Below, in pieces: positions 18,878-27,714 of a DNA stretch of 64,000 bases (within the stretch, counting starts at the first letter, position 1; every line of letters begins with the position of its first letter). The position numbers were made by a program, and so were the translations under genes. The notes under the pieces are model-generated. The model worked only from the letters and a program-made list of their open reading frames with translations. It searched no databases and had not been told where the DNA came from. This DNA is from Antarcticibacterium flavum (GTDB lineage: Bacteria > Bacteroidota > Bacteroidia > Flavobacteriales > Flavobacteriaceae): NCBI RefSeq assembly GCF_006159205.1, contig NZ_CP040812.1:1364001-1428000 (forward strand). Reading direction: 5' to 3'.

Positions 18878-19252
18878 TAAAATTGCAGTTTTTGGTTAGT
18901 TATTTTTCTAAAATACTGGTTTTTGCGGGGGTTTGGGAGATTTTAGGTAAAATTTAAGAGGGGGACTTCAGTCGTTAGTCTTTAGTCTTTAGTCGTTAGA
19001 GAAGTGGGCAGAGGGCAGAGGACGGGAAATTGTTTCCTGTTTACCGTTAGATCCTTCTGGATAGATTAATTCTCGTATTTTCGAGATTATTGGCTTTCTT
19101 AACCACGGAGTTTTTAAAGGAGTTTAAAAGGGAGTTTCACGGAGTTGTAGTAATACCCCTGTCTCTTCTCTCTTCTCTCTTTTCTTATCTCTTGTTTCTT
19201 GTTTCTTGGTTCTTTTGGAATTTGGTTTTTGGAATTTGGAATTTAGCCTCAC
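18878..19252. repeat. Gene-free repeat cluster
   Basis: No gene is seen. It holds TAGTCGT/TAGTCTT heptamers (about 18969-18999), CAGAGGA-type units (about 19007-19022), copy E6 of the CTCCGTGG element in inverted orientation (19073-19147), CTCTTCT and TTGTTTC heptamers (about 19162-19205), and GGAATTT units (about 19216-19244) up to the ligD stop. Confidence 0.75.
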
Positions 19253-21718
19253 CTATTCATTCAATTTCTCCAAAGCCGCTTCCATATCCAATCCTTTGCC
19301 GAGTACCCCGGTGAAAAGGTCGCCTACTTTCTCGATGCGTTTGGGCATAGTTTTGATGGTGAAATCGGCAAGCTGGAGTCCGCTTTTGACTTCCTCCCAT
19401 TTAAGTGGGGCAGATACTGTGGCACCGGGTTTTGGCCTGGCACAATAAGGAGCAGCCAGAGTTTGGCCGCGACGGTTTTGCAAGAAATCCAGGTAGATCT
19501 TCCCGCCGCGCTTTTTTACATTCCGCTCCATGCTGGTGATCTCGGGCAGCATCTCATTGATAAAATAACAAAGCAGTTTAGTGAAGTCACGGCCTTCATC
19601 ATAGGAATACTCTGCTCCCAAAGGAAGGTAAATATGGATCCCGCTGGAACCGCTGGTCTTGCAGTAGCCGTCTACCCCCGCCATATCAAGCACCTCCTTC
19701 GCCGCCTGCGCCACCACGATTACTTCCTCAAAAGTGTTCTTTTCTGAAGGGTCTATGTCTATCACCGTGAAATCGGGATTCTCGAGATTTTGAATGCGGG
19801 AACTCCAGGGATTGATCTCGATACATCCCAGATTGGCCATGTAAAGCAGGGTAGCCTCCTTCTGGCAGAGCATATATTCTATATCCTTTTCTGAAGATTT
19901 TGAGTGGATCTTAATTGTCTCGATCCAATCGGGCAAAATTCCCTCGTTGTCCTTCTGATAAAATCCCGGCTGATTTATCCCGTTAGGATGCCGATGCAAA
20001 TTCTGCGGCCTGTCTATAAGATACGGCAGGATCACTTCTGAAATATTCAGGTAATAGTCAATAAGGTCATATTTAGTATATCCCGATTCCGGCCAGTATA
20101 TTTTTTCAAGGTTGTTGAACGGCACCTGTATCCCTCCTATTTCCAGGTGTCCGGCTTTAGAAGAGCCGGAACCTGAAGAGGAAGATTCAGGAGAAGCCGA
20201 TGGCGGTGTCTCCACCACTTTCTCCCTCGTGATCTCGGGCACATCTTTATCTGTTCGTAAACCTTTGAAGACCGGATGCCGCAGGCTTCCGGTTTTTGTC
20301 CATTCCGTAAAATGCACCTCGCAAATAAGCACCGGTTTCATCCAGGTGGCCTTGCGCCCTTTAAGATTGATCTTTTCCTCAAAAGGGCTCTCATCTGTTT
20401 CCAATACACTGAATTTCGCCAACAGTTTCCGCTGATCTTTAGCCGAAAATCCTGAACCTACATTCCCAATGTACCTCAGCTTTTCATCTTTGAACATTCC
20501 CAGGATAAGGGAACCAAAGAGGTTTCCGCTGTCAGATTCTGTATAGCCACAAATGATCGCCTCTGTGCTGTTCACGGCTTTGATCTTGAGCCAATTTTCA
20601 CTGCGGTAGCCGGGGGTGTAGGTGGAATCGGCTTTTTTGGCTATCACCCCTTCCATCCCGGAATCTATGGCTCGTTTAAAAAAGGCGCTGCCCATTCCTT
20701 CAAGATGATCGCAGTAAAAAGTGTGGTAAGTATCCTCGATCACTTCTTTGATGAGGGATTTTCTTTCCACCAATGGCAGCTCGAGCATGCTGTGACCGTT
20801 GAGGAACAGCATATCAAACACGTAAAACCTCAGTTCGCCCAGGGTGGTCTCGTCATAATTTTGCAGTTTCTGGAAATCGGGTATTCCCTTTTTATCCACC
20901 ACCACTACCTCCCCGTCCAGGACTACGTTATGCTCCAGCTGTTCCAGGTCCCGCAACAGCCTTGGGAATTTGGTATTAAAGGAAATCCCGTTGCGGGACC
21001 ACAGCTCCACGTTGCCATCCTTTACACTGGCGATCATCCTGTAGCCGTCCCATTTTAGCTCATATATCCATTCGGGATCATTAAATATCTTTTTGGTTGC
21101 GGTGGCCAGCATAGGTTTTATAGCTTCGGTTGGCTGCAGGGTTTTCACCTTCGGCTCCTTAGGAAGCTGTGGTTTTTTGCTCTCTGCGTAAGGTGGAAAG
21201 TCCTCGGCATCATACTTTTCTTCAATAGAAAAATCATCGGTCTTTTTGATAAGAAGCCATTGATTTCCCTTATCTCCCCGGCTGGTCCTCACAAGGGCAA
21301 AAGTGCCGCGGATCTTTTTTCCGAAGAATTCAATCTTAAGATCCCCCTTTATAAATTGCTGCAGCATCTCCTTTTCGTTTATCCCTCCTGCGCCCCGGTA
21401 GGTGCCGGTATCCCAGATCTCCATCACCCCTGCACCGTAATTGCCTTTGGGAATGGTGCCGTGAAAAGTGAGGTATTGCAGGGGATGATCTTCTGTCTGG
21501 ATCGCCAGCCGTTTATCGGCCGGATTCAGCGACGGACCTTTGGGGACGGCCCAGCTTTTGAGAGTGCCCTGCATCTCCAGCCGCAGGTCATAGTGCAACC
21601 TGCTTGCCTGGTGGCGCTGCACCACAAAGCGCAGCTCCCCGTCTTCATTGGGCATAGTTCCCTTGGGTTCGGGGGTGGTGGCAAAATCGCGTTTTTTGAA
21701 ATATTCTTCCAGGCTCAT
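19253..21718 (-). CDS. ligD: Multifunctional ATP-dependent DNA ligase LigD
   Basis: An 821-residue non-homologous end-joining ligase with domain order 3'-phosphoesterase, ligase, polymerase, as in Pseudomonas. The phosphoesterase lies at about residues 25-165 (RLHYDLRLE, WAVPKGPS). The ligase, about 200-515, has the adenylation Lys222 in YELKWDGYR, then DGEVVV, EGVIAKK and WLKIK. After a Ser/Gly-rich linker (about 518-535) comes the primase-like polymerase (about 540-821), with the metal-binding pair in FTVIDIDPSE and GSSGIHIYLP. It starts directly after the ku stop (adjacent bases 21718/21719), so the two are one operon for Ku-dependent double-strand break repair. Confidence 0.96.
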   Translation of the reverse strand: MSLEEYFKKRDFATTPEPKGTMPNEDGELRFVVQRHQASRLHYDLRLEMQGTLKSWAVPKGPSLNPADKRLAIQTEDHPLQYLTFHGTIPKGNYGAGVMEIWDTGTYRGAGGINEKEMLQQFIKGDLKIEFFGKKIRGTFALVRTSRGDKGNQWLLIKKTDDFSIEEKYDAEDFPPYAESKKPQLPKEPKVKTLQPTEAIKPMLATATKKIFNDPEWIYELKWDGYRMIASVKDGNVELWSRNGISFNTKFPRLLRDLEQLEHNVVLDGEVVVVDKKGIPDFQKLQNYDETTLGELRFYVFDMLFLNGHSMLELPLVERKSLIKEVIEDTYHTFYCDHLEGMGSAFFKRAIDSGMEGVIAKKADSTYTPGYRSENWLKIKAVNSTEAIICGYTESDSGNLFGSLILGMFKDEKLRYIGNVGSGFSAKDQRKLLAKFSVLETDESPFEEKINLKGRKATWMKPVLICEVHFTEWTKTGSLRHPVFKGLRTDKDVPEITREKVVETPPSASPESSSSGSGSSKAGHLEIGGIQVPFNNLEKIYWPESGYTKYDLIDYYLNISEVILPYLIDRPQNLHRHPNGINQPGFYQKDNEGILPDWIETIKIHSKSSEKDIEYMLCQKEATLLYMANLGCIEINPWSSRIQNLENPDFTVIDIDPSEKNTFEEVIVVAQAAKEVLDMAGVDGYCKTSGSSGIHIYLPLGAEYSYDEGRDFTKLLCYFINEMLPEITSMERNVKKRGGKIYLDFLQNRRGQTLAAPYCARPKPGATVSAPLKWEEVKSGLQLADFTIKTMPKRIEKVGDLFTGVLGKGLDMEAALEKLNE

Positions 21719-22492
21719 TTAAGAGGCTTTTCCTTTCTTCTTCTCAAGGCTGGCCTTAAGCTGCGCCATAAGGTCCTTGGCGGCCGTGGGCTTGCTTTCA
21801 TAATTCTCTGCCTTCGCCTTTTTCCCTGCACTTTTAGAATTAATGATCTTCATTAATTGATCATTATAAACATCCTTGAAATTTTCAAAACTAAATTTGG
21901 TAGTATATTGATCAATAAGGGAAATGGCCATATCAACTTCTTTTTTGGTCACCTTGGTAGAGGGTAATTTTAAATCTGAAGGATCCCTTATCTCATCTGC
22001 AAACCTTATCACGTGCAGCACCAGGGCTTTTTCATAGATACCAACGAGGCTTAAGTGTTCCTTTTGCCGCATCACAAAAGTAGCCACCCCCAGTTTCTTT
22101 GTTTTCTTAAGGGCGTTGTAAAGCAGATTGTAAGACTTCCCTCCCTCCTTTTGGGGTTCCAGGAAATAGGGTTTTTTAAAAAGCACATCGGCCACCTCCT
22201 TTTCTTCGATGAACTCCTCAATATCTATGGTTTTGCTTTTCTTCATATTGGCAGCCTCGAAATCCTCCTTCTCCAGCACTACGTATTTCTCTCCTTTTTT
22301 GAAGCCCTTGACGATATCCTTCCACTCCACCTCCTTGCCGGTATCTTCATTTACCCTTTTATAGCGAATACGGGCATTGTCATGCCGGTCCAGCATGTCC
22401 AGGTCCAGTTTCCTGTCCTCAGACCCTGAATATAATTTCACAGGGATTGATACTAAACCAAATTGTATTGAACCATTCCAGACAGAGCGCAT
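21719..22492 (-). CDS. ku: Ku protein, DNA end-binding
   Basis: A 257-residue bacterial Ku homodimer subunit. It begins with MRSVWNGSIQFGLVSIPVKLY, the hallmark of the family. It includes HDNARIRYKRVNEDTGKEV, YFLEPQKEGGKSYNLL, and a Lys-rich C-terminal tail (about residues 220-257), which in other Ku proteins recruits LigD and contacts DNA. It binds broken DNA ends and stimulates LigD. First gene of the ku-ligD operon with no gap between the genes. The length is slightly short of the 270-300 residues usual in other phyla but typical for Bacteroidota. Confidence 0.95.
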   Translation of the reverse strand: MRSVWNGSIQFGLVSIPVKLYSGSEDRKLDLDMLDRHDNARIRYKRVNEDTGKEVEWKDIVKGFKKGEKYVVLEKEDFEAANMKKSKTIDIEEFIEEKEVADVLFKKPYFLEPQKEGGKSYNLLYNALKKTKKLGVATFVMRQKEHLSLVGIYEKALVLHVIRFADEIRDPSDLKLPSTKVTKKEVDMAISLIDQYTTKFSFENFKDVYNDQLMKIINSKSAGKKAKAENYESKPTAAKDLMAQLKASLEKKKGKAS

Positions 22493-23186
22493 GTTTGTTC
22501 TTAGTTTAAATTTATAATTGTTATTCGAGAGTCTGGAGTCTGGAGTCTAGAGTCTGGACTTTTCTAAAGAACCAAGAGCCAAGAGCCAAGAGACAAGACA
22601 GATATTTTCTTTTTTAAGTTATTTCAAATTTTTTCAACCGGTGTGCTTTTGCATCCCCAGCCCAATCGCAAGTTCTAAGCCATTAGATGCTTAAACAAGT
22701 TCAGCATGACGACCGTGAGGTTGCTTTTTCTTTCTACTCCCACTCCAGGGTACCAGGACCTATTCTCGTACCGTCATCCTGAACCTGCCACAGGCAGAAA
22801 TGCTTCAGGATCTGGCGTGCTTGTGCATTCTCAGCCTACTCGCCTGTTCTAACCCATTAGATGCTGAAACAAATTTCAGTTTGTTGTTTTTCAAATTAAA
22901 ACTCTGCGTCACTTCGAGTGTTTTTTCCTGTAGCGGCAGCGGAGGGAAAAAATGTATCGAGAAGTGCTATGGAGTTCCAACTTCTAATGGTTCTCGATAC
23001 AAATTTCTTCTCCCTGCCGGTCAAAAAAATTCACTCGAACTGACGATTTAGAAGGCGACCAAGTCTCATTACAACGACCTACTAACGACTGACGACTATT
23101 CAAAAGTCCAACAGCGAAGTGGTCTATATTCTAATATCTAGCAGCGAAGCGGTCTTTGTCCATTCTCCCCCTTTGGGGGCCGGGGG
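22493..23186. repeat. Gene-free repeat cluster upstream of ku
   Basis: No gene is seen. It holds GTCTGGA heptamers (about 22530-22560), CCAAGAG heptamers (about 22566-22598), fragment D of the mosaic element (about 22655-22711), copy C of that element inverted (22768-22886), CTAACAGCGAAG-type repeats (23099-23156) and a CCCCCTTTGGGGG palindrome (23163-23188) that reaches the end of the next gene. The promoter of ku must lie in the first part, but no clear -7 box was found. Confidence 0.7.
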
Positions 23187-23435
23187 CTATCCCTTCCTCA
23201 GCGCCTTAATAAGCTCATCTTTACTCATCTTGCTCCTGCCTTCAATGCCAACTTCCTTCGCTTTTTTCATGAGTTCATCCTTCGTGCGATCTTCATACTT
23301 CTCGGCCTTCCCGCCTTTCTTTCCGGAATCTGGGGTATTGGCGATCCGGGCGGCTTTTTGTTTGCTCATTCCCTTATCACGCAGGGACTCGTACTGCTCT
23401 TCATTCTTGATCTGTGGTGTGTCTTTTCCTGGCAT
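23187..23435 (-). CDS. Small Rho-N-terminal-like (SAP-like) protein, DUF7218 type
   Basis: An 82-residue basic, cytoplasmic protein. The N-terminal half carries R-D-K-G-M-S-K-Q-K-A-A-R-I-A-N, the pattern of small proteins annotated DUF7218. The C-terminal 35 residues (TKDELMKKAKEVGIEGRSKM...KDELIKALRK) form a helix-extension-helix like the Rho N-terminal or SAP fold, which often binds nucleic acid. Such proteins often occur near Ku/LigD genes, as here, about 0.7 kb from ku on the same strand. A DNA-binding helper role in end joining is only a guess. Its stop lies inside a CCCCCTTTGGGGG palindrome. Confidence 0.75.
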   Translation of the reverse strand: MPGKDTPQIKNEEQYESLRDKGMSKQKAARIANTPDSGKKGGKAEKYEDRTKDELMKKAKEVGIEGRSKMSKDELIKALRKG

Positions 23436-23446
23436 AACTATCGGTT

Positions 23447-23612
23447 TTTGTTTTCTGTTTTCCGTTTTCTGTTTTCCGTTTTCTGTTTTCCGTTTTCCGT
23501 TTTCTGTTTTCTGTTACCTTTTCTCTTCTCTCTTCTCTTGTTTCTTGTTTCTTGTTTCTTGATTCTTGGCTCTTGGTTCTTGGCTCTTGGCTCTTGGTTC
23601 TTGGCTCTTTAC
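23447..23612. repeat. Long heptamer array: GTTTTCY then CTCTTCT then TTGNTTC units
   Basis: About 165 bp made almost wholly of 7-bp units. First come GTTTTCT and GTTTTCC (about ten), then CTCTTCT, then about ten units that all start with TTG (TTGTTTC, TTGATTC, TTGGCTC, TTGGTTC). Open frames through this block (KSQEPRT-like on one strand) are translation artefacts. Confidence 0.9.
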
Positions 23613-23637
23613 TCAAACCACACGGCGGTTAAGATTG

Positions 23638-24492
23638 TCACTTGATCTTCGTAGTCCCCTCCGTTTCGTGTTTAAGGTCAAGATCGGTTTTGGGTTTATG
23701 CAGGCCATCTTCCACTTTTTTTCCAAGGGGTCCTTTTGCGATGGTGATCCCGCCGTCCACCTGGTAAACGGAACCAGTAACATACGAGGCTTCATCTGAG
23801 GCAAGGAAGAGATATACATTTGCTACTTCCTCGGTTTTACCCCTCCTGCCCATTAAGGTGGCATTGGTCATTGTTTTTTCCATCTCTGCATCCATCCCGC
23901 TGCTTTCCTTATGAGTCCAGGAAGTGTCAATAGGACCGGGCGCAACAACATTTACCCGAATTCCGTTCTGTGCCTGTTCTGCCGCCACGCCTTTCATAAA
24001 GGAATGCACGAATCCTTTCGTACCGCCATAAGGAGCTACCTCAGCAATACCCAGGATCGCCGACTCTGACCCTGCCGAGATAATACAGCCCCTGGTCTTT
24101 TTAAGTTCAGGGATAGCGAGTTTAGTGAACAAAAAGGTGGTGCGGATGTTATTCTTTATCAAATTATCAAAAGCTGCCACAGAAAATTCTTCAATGCTGT
24201 TTACTTCAGGAAACACCCCGGCATTATTAACTAGAATATCCAGCTTCCCCCAGGCATCTGTTGCTACTTCTATAGCGGCTTTTATTTTATTCTCTTCTGA
24301 AATATCCCCTTTATAACCCAGGGCTTCTCCACTGGAATTGTTTATTTCCCTTACTACCTCATCCACGGGATCCTCTTCCATTCCCACAACCAAAACCCTG
24401 GCTCCTTCCAATGCAAATTTTTTACAGATCGCCTCTCCTATTCCGGTTGCTCCACCGGTTACAATCGCGGTTTTTCCTTCAAGTCTTCTCAT
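23638..24492 (-). CDS. SDR-family NAD(P)-dependent oxidoreductase
   Basis: A 284-residue classical short-chain dehydrogenase. It has the cofactor motif TGGATGIGEAI (about residues 12-22), NNAGV at about 90, catalytic Ser (SAGSESA), Y-G-G-T-K with the catalytic Tyr/Lys, the PGPIDT loop and a C-terminal DGGITIAKG. It is nearest to proteins annotated as glucose 1-dehydrogenase-like or 3-oxoacyl-ACP reductase-like. Substrate unknown. Residues after about 255 are a charged extension beyond the usual end of the family. It lies between repeat DNA and its own upstream gap and looks monocistronic. Confidence 0.85.
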   Translation of the reverse strand: MRRLEGKTAIVTGGATGIGEAICKKFALEGARVLVVGMEEDPVDEVVREINNSSGEALGYKGDISEENKIKAAIEVATDAWGKLDILVNNAGVFPEVNSIEEFSVAAFDNLIKNNIRTTFLFTKLAIPELKKTRGCIISAGSESAILGIAEVAPYGGTKGFVHSFMKGVAAEQAQNGIRVNVVAPGPIDTSWTHKESSGMDAEMEKTMTNATLMGRRGKTEEVANVYLFLASDEASYVTGSVYQVDGGITIAKGPLGKKVEDGLHKPKTDLDLKHETEGTTKIK

Positions 24493-24625
24493 GATATCCT
24501 TTCCATTAAAATTTCATTGCTTTAAATTAAGAATTCTGAATTTCAGCACATCTATGTATTCTACTCATTATAACAAGTTCAATATTATTTAACCATTCTT
24601 AACAAAGCTGCTGCAGCCTGCAGGA

Positions 24626-24678
24626 AATAAAAAACCCGGAGAAGAAATTATCATTTCCTTTCCGGGTCTTATTTTTTC
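24626..24678. terminator. Terminator after hppA (bidirectional)
   Basis: Stem ACCCGGA...TCCGGGT around a 20-base loop, with an A-run on the left and a T-run on the right. It can end the hppA transcript on the minus strand. It could equally block read-through from the plus strand. Confidence 0.8.
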
Positions 24679-24714
24679 TGAATTTGCTTTCAGATAAAAT
24701 TATTTATTTATCAT

Positions 24715-27015
24715 TTAGCTGATGTAATCTTCATAAACGGCAATGTTCTCCAAAGCGCCCATGGCATCTTCGCCTTCAGCCCTAACAGGAGTATCTTCAG
24801 GTTCGTTTGGCACATCACCTTCCGTATGTCCGCCAAGGATTGGGGCAAGTACAAGACCTATCAAACAGGTTAGTTTAATAAGTATGTTCATCGACGGCCC
24901 CGAGGTATCCTTGAACGGATCTCCCACAGTGTCACCGGTAACCGCTGCTTTATGAGCTTCAGAGCCCTTGTAGGTCATTTCCCCGTTGATGAGTACACCA
25001 GCCTCGAAAGATTTTTTAGCGTTGTCCCAGGCACCCCCTGCGTTGTTCTGGAAAATTGCCCAAAGCACACCGCTTACCGTTACCCCCGCCATATAACCTC
25101 CAAGCATTTCAGCAATCAGCATATTTTCATAACCAAAGATCATTGGAAGGAAAGCGATAGCGATTGGGAATCCAATGGTAAGGGCACCCGGCAGCATCAT
25201 TTCCTTAAGGGCAGCTTCCGTTGAAATTGCCACACATTTATCGTATTCTGGTTTTCCTGTTCCTTCCATAATTCCCGGAATTTCGCGGAACTGCCTTCTC
25301 ACCTCTTCCACCATTTTCATCGCAGCTTTCCCTACGGAATTCATCGCAAGGGCAGAGAATACCACCGGTACCATTCCACCTACGAAGAGCATCGCCAAAA
25401 CAGGTGCTTTAAAGATGTTGATCCCGTCTATTCCTGTAAAGGTCACATAGGCTGCAAATAGTGCAAGGGAAGTAAGCGCTGCTGAAGCGATCGCAAATCC
25501 TTTTCCTGTTGCCGCGGTTGTATTTCCAACAGAATCTAAAATGTCTGTACGTTCCCTAACCTCTGCCGGAAGTTCGCTCATCTCTGCAATTCCACCTGCG
25601 TTGTCTGATATTGGCCCAAAAGCATCAATAGCCAGCTGCATTGCCGTGGTAGCCATCATTGCTGAAGCGGCAAGCGCCACCCCGTAGAAACCTGCAAGGG
25701 CATAAGAAGCCCAGATAGCAGCAGCAAATAGAAGAACTGAAGCAAAGGTAGAGATCATCCCGGTTGCAAGCCCCGCGATAATATTGGTTCCGGCTCCTGT
25801 ACTGGAATTCTGAACTATGGAAAGTACCGGTTTTTTACCTAATCCCGTATAATATTCAGTTACAGCAGAGATCAAACCTCCTACTGCAAGACCTACTAAA
25901 GTTGCATAGAAAACTCTCATTGACGAGATCACCTTGTACTCAAAACCTTCAGCACCACCAATAAAGAATCCCATCGTCATGGTTTGTGCCGGCAGCATCC
26001 ATTGTACTAGAAAATAACAGGAGATCGCTACAAGAACGATTGAGGTGATATTTCCGGTGTTTAGGCTTCTTTGAACCTCAGCTTCCTTAGCCTGGTTGTT
26101 CTTGATCTTAACGAAGAGGGTTCCCACGATGGAGAAAATGATTCCCACCCCGGCGATGGACATTGGTAACAAAATAGGCCCAATCCCGCCGAAGCCCTGG
26201 TCCACTATATTACCGCCCATATCCTCGATCACATAATTACCTAATACCATTGCGGCTAGTACAGTAGCCACGTAACTTCCAAAAAGGTCGGCACCCATCC
26301 CGGCAACATCTCCCACGTTATCACCCACGTTATCTGCAATGGTGGCAGGGTTTCGAGGATCGTCCTCAGGGATCCCGGCTTCCACTTTTCCAACAAGGTC
26401 GGCACCAACATCGGCCGCCTTGGTATATATACCTCCACCCACACGGGCAAAGAGTGCAATAGATTCAGCTCCAAGGGAGAATCCTGCAAGAGTTTCAAGT
26501 ACTATGGTCATTTGGGACGTATCTGTCCATACCCCACCCATGAAGTAGTGGAAAAACAGAATAAAAAACGCGGTCAAACCTAAAACCGCAAGCCCTGCCA
26601 CCCCCAATCCCATCACGGTTCCTCCCGTGAAGGATACTTTAAGCGCGTGCGGTAAACTTGTACGAGCGGCCTGGGTGGTACGCACGTTACTTTTGGTAGC
26701 GATCTTCATTCCCATATTTCCTGCAAGTGCAGAAAATACAGCTCCAAAAATAAAGGCAACAACAATTAACCAGTGGGTGGTAGGTACTATAAATGATACC
26801 ACTGCGAGGGCAATACTGGCAACCAAAACAAAAATTGTAAGCAATTTATATTCGGCTTTTAGAAAAGCCAGTGCCCCTTCGTAGATATGCGAGGCGATTT
26901 CATTCATTTTTCCGTCTCCGGCATCCTGTTTTAATACCCAGGATCTTTTCACCCACATGTATGTGAGGCCCAGTAAAGCCAGCACCAAAGGAGCGTAGAT
27001 CATCATTGATTCCAT
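24715..27015 (-). CDS. hppA: Membrane-bound ion-translocating pyrophosphatase HppA
   Basis: A 766-residue polytopic protein with about 16 transmembrane segments that couples pyrophosphate hydrolysis to H+ and/or Na+ export. The pyrophosphate site is clear: [20 protein letters not shown], then [20 protein letters not shown]. The C-terminal [12 protein letters not shown] and [13 protein letters not shown] motifs are present. The K+-site segment reads [10 protein letters not shown], with Ala where K+-independent enzymes have Lys, so this is the K+-dependent type. H+ versus Na+ specificity is not decided here. It follows the soluble pyrophosphatase gene but is separated from it by a terminator, so it probably has its own promoter. 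Confidence 0.96.
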   Translation of the reverse strand: MESMMIYAPLVLALLGLTYMWVKRSWVLKQDAGDGKMNEIASHIYEGALAFLKAEYKLLTIFVLVASIALAVVSFIVPTTHWLIVVAFIFGAVFSALAGNMGMKIATKSNVRTTQAARTSLPHALKVSFTGGTVMGLGVAGLAVLGLTAFFILFFHYFMGGVWTDTSQMTIVLETLAGFSLGAESIALFARVGGGIYTKAADVGADLVGKVEAGIPEDDPRNPATIADNVGDNVGDVAGMGADLFGSYVATVLAAMVLGNYVIEDMGGNIVDQGFGGIGPILLPMSIAGVGIIFSIVGTLFVKIKNNQAKEAEVQRSLNTGNITSIVLVAISCYFLVQWMLPAQTMTMGFFIGGAEGFEYKVISSMRVFYATLVGLAVGGLISAVTEYYTGLGKKPVLSIVQNSSTGAGTNIIAGLATGMISTFASVLLFAAAIWASYALAGFYGVALAASAMMATTAMQLAIDAFGPISDNAGGIAEMSELPAEVRERTDILDSVGNTTAATGKGFAIASAALTSLALFAAYVTFTGIDGINIFKAPVLAMLFVGGMVPVVFSALAMNSVGKAAMKMVEEVRRQFREIPGIMEGTGKPEYDKCVAISTEAALKEMMLPGALTIGFPIAIAFLPMIFGYENMLIAEMLGGYMAGVTVSGVLWAIFQNNAGGAWDNAKKSFEAGVLINGEMTYKGSEAHKAAVTGDTVGDPFKDTSGPSMNILIKLTCLIGLVLAPILGGHTEGDVPNEPEDTPVRAEGEDAMGALENIAVYEDYIS

Positions 27016-27069
27016 AGTAGCTTGTTAAATTTTAGTTAATGTCGCTAATGTAGTAAATCAATGATAATT

Positions 27070-27103
27070 AAAAAAGCAATAACTTTTTTAAGGTTATTGC
27101 TTT
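27070..27103. terminator. Terminator between ppa and hppA
   Basis: Perfect 8-bp stem GCAATAAC / GTTATTGC flanked by A-run and T-run. On the minus strand it follows the ppa stop by about 30 bp and ends in a run of T. Confidence 0.85.
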
Positions 27104-27134
27104 CCATTATAATAATTCAATGTAAGATCCTTAA

Positions 27135-27653
27135 TTAGATCCCGAATCTTTCCTTATCTCCTTCGTGGTTCTTATATCGCTCCACGCATTCCTTAATGAT
27201 CTTTCTGGCCTCTGCAGCATCACCCCAGCCACCAACGTCTACTTTTTTCTTCTCAAGATCCTTATAAACCTTGAAGAAATGCTCGATCTCCTTGGTAAGG
27301 TGGCCGTTCAATTCATTAAGATCATTGATCCTGTTCCAGATAGGGTCTGAAACCGGCACACAAATGATCTTCTCATCCGGCCCCTTTTCGTCTGCCATAT
27401 GGAAAACCCCTATTGGCTTTACCTCCATTACTATTCCCGGGAAAGTTGGTTCTGCAACCAGCACCAGTACGTCCAGTGGGTCACTATCCTGCGCAAGGGT
27501 GTTGGGTATAAACCCATAATCTGCTGGATACATCATCGAAGAAAAGATCATACGGTCGTAACGAACCTTCTTTAATTCAAAATCGTATTCATATTTGTTT
27601 CGGCTCCCCTTTGGGATCTCTATAAGCACATCAAAAGTATCTGACATTTTCAT
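27135..27653 (-). CDS. ppa: Soluble inorganic pyrophosphatase
   Basis: A 172-residue family I pyrophosphatase. Active-site residues are visible: E-I-P-K-G-S-R-N-K-Y-E-Y near the start, MMYPADYGFIP, the signature D-S-D-P-L-D-V-L-V-L with three metal-binding Asp, then KPIGVFHMADEKGPDEKI. It removes pyrophosphate from biosynthesis. The start may be two codons later, at MSDTF. It has a good -7 box upstream and its own terminator. It sits beside the membrane pyrophosphatase, so the cell has both an energy-wasting and an energy-saving enzyme for the same substrate at one locus. Confidence 0.96.
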   Translation of the reverse strand: MKMSDTFDVLIEIPKGSRNKYEYDFELKKVRYDRMIFSSMMYPADYGFIPNTLAQDSDPLDVLVLVAEPTFPGIVMEVKPIGVFHMADEKGPDEKIICVPVSDPIWNRINDLNELNGHLTKEIEHFFKVYKDLEKKKVDVGGWGDAAEARKIIKECVERYKNHEGDKERFGI

Positions 27654-27679
27654 TCTGTTATCATTTTTTTTCGAGGGCG

Positions 27680-27687
27680 CAAATATA
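27680..27687 (-). promoter_or_regulatory. Bacteroidota -7 box upstream of ppa
   Basis: On the minus strand this reads TATATTTG, an exact match to the Bacteroidota TAnnTTTG -7 element, 27 bp before the ppa start. The -33 element is weak (TTTTA instead of TTTG). Confidence 0.6.
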
Positions 27688-27714
27688 GCTATTTTATACT
27701 GTAAAATATGTTAT

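Noticed and set aside
23401..23645. Open frames across the GTTTTCY/TTGNTTC block on both strands
   Set aside because: They are low-complexity translations of 7-bp repeats, with no initiation context and no conserved composition.
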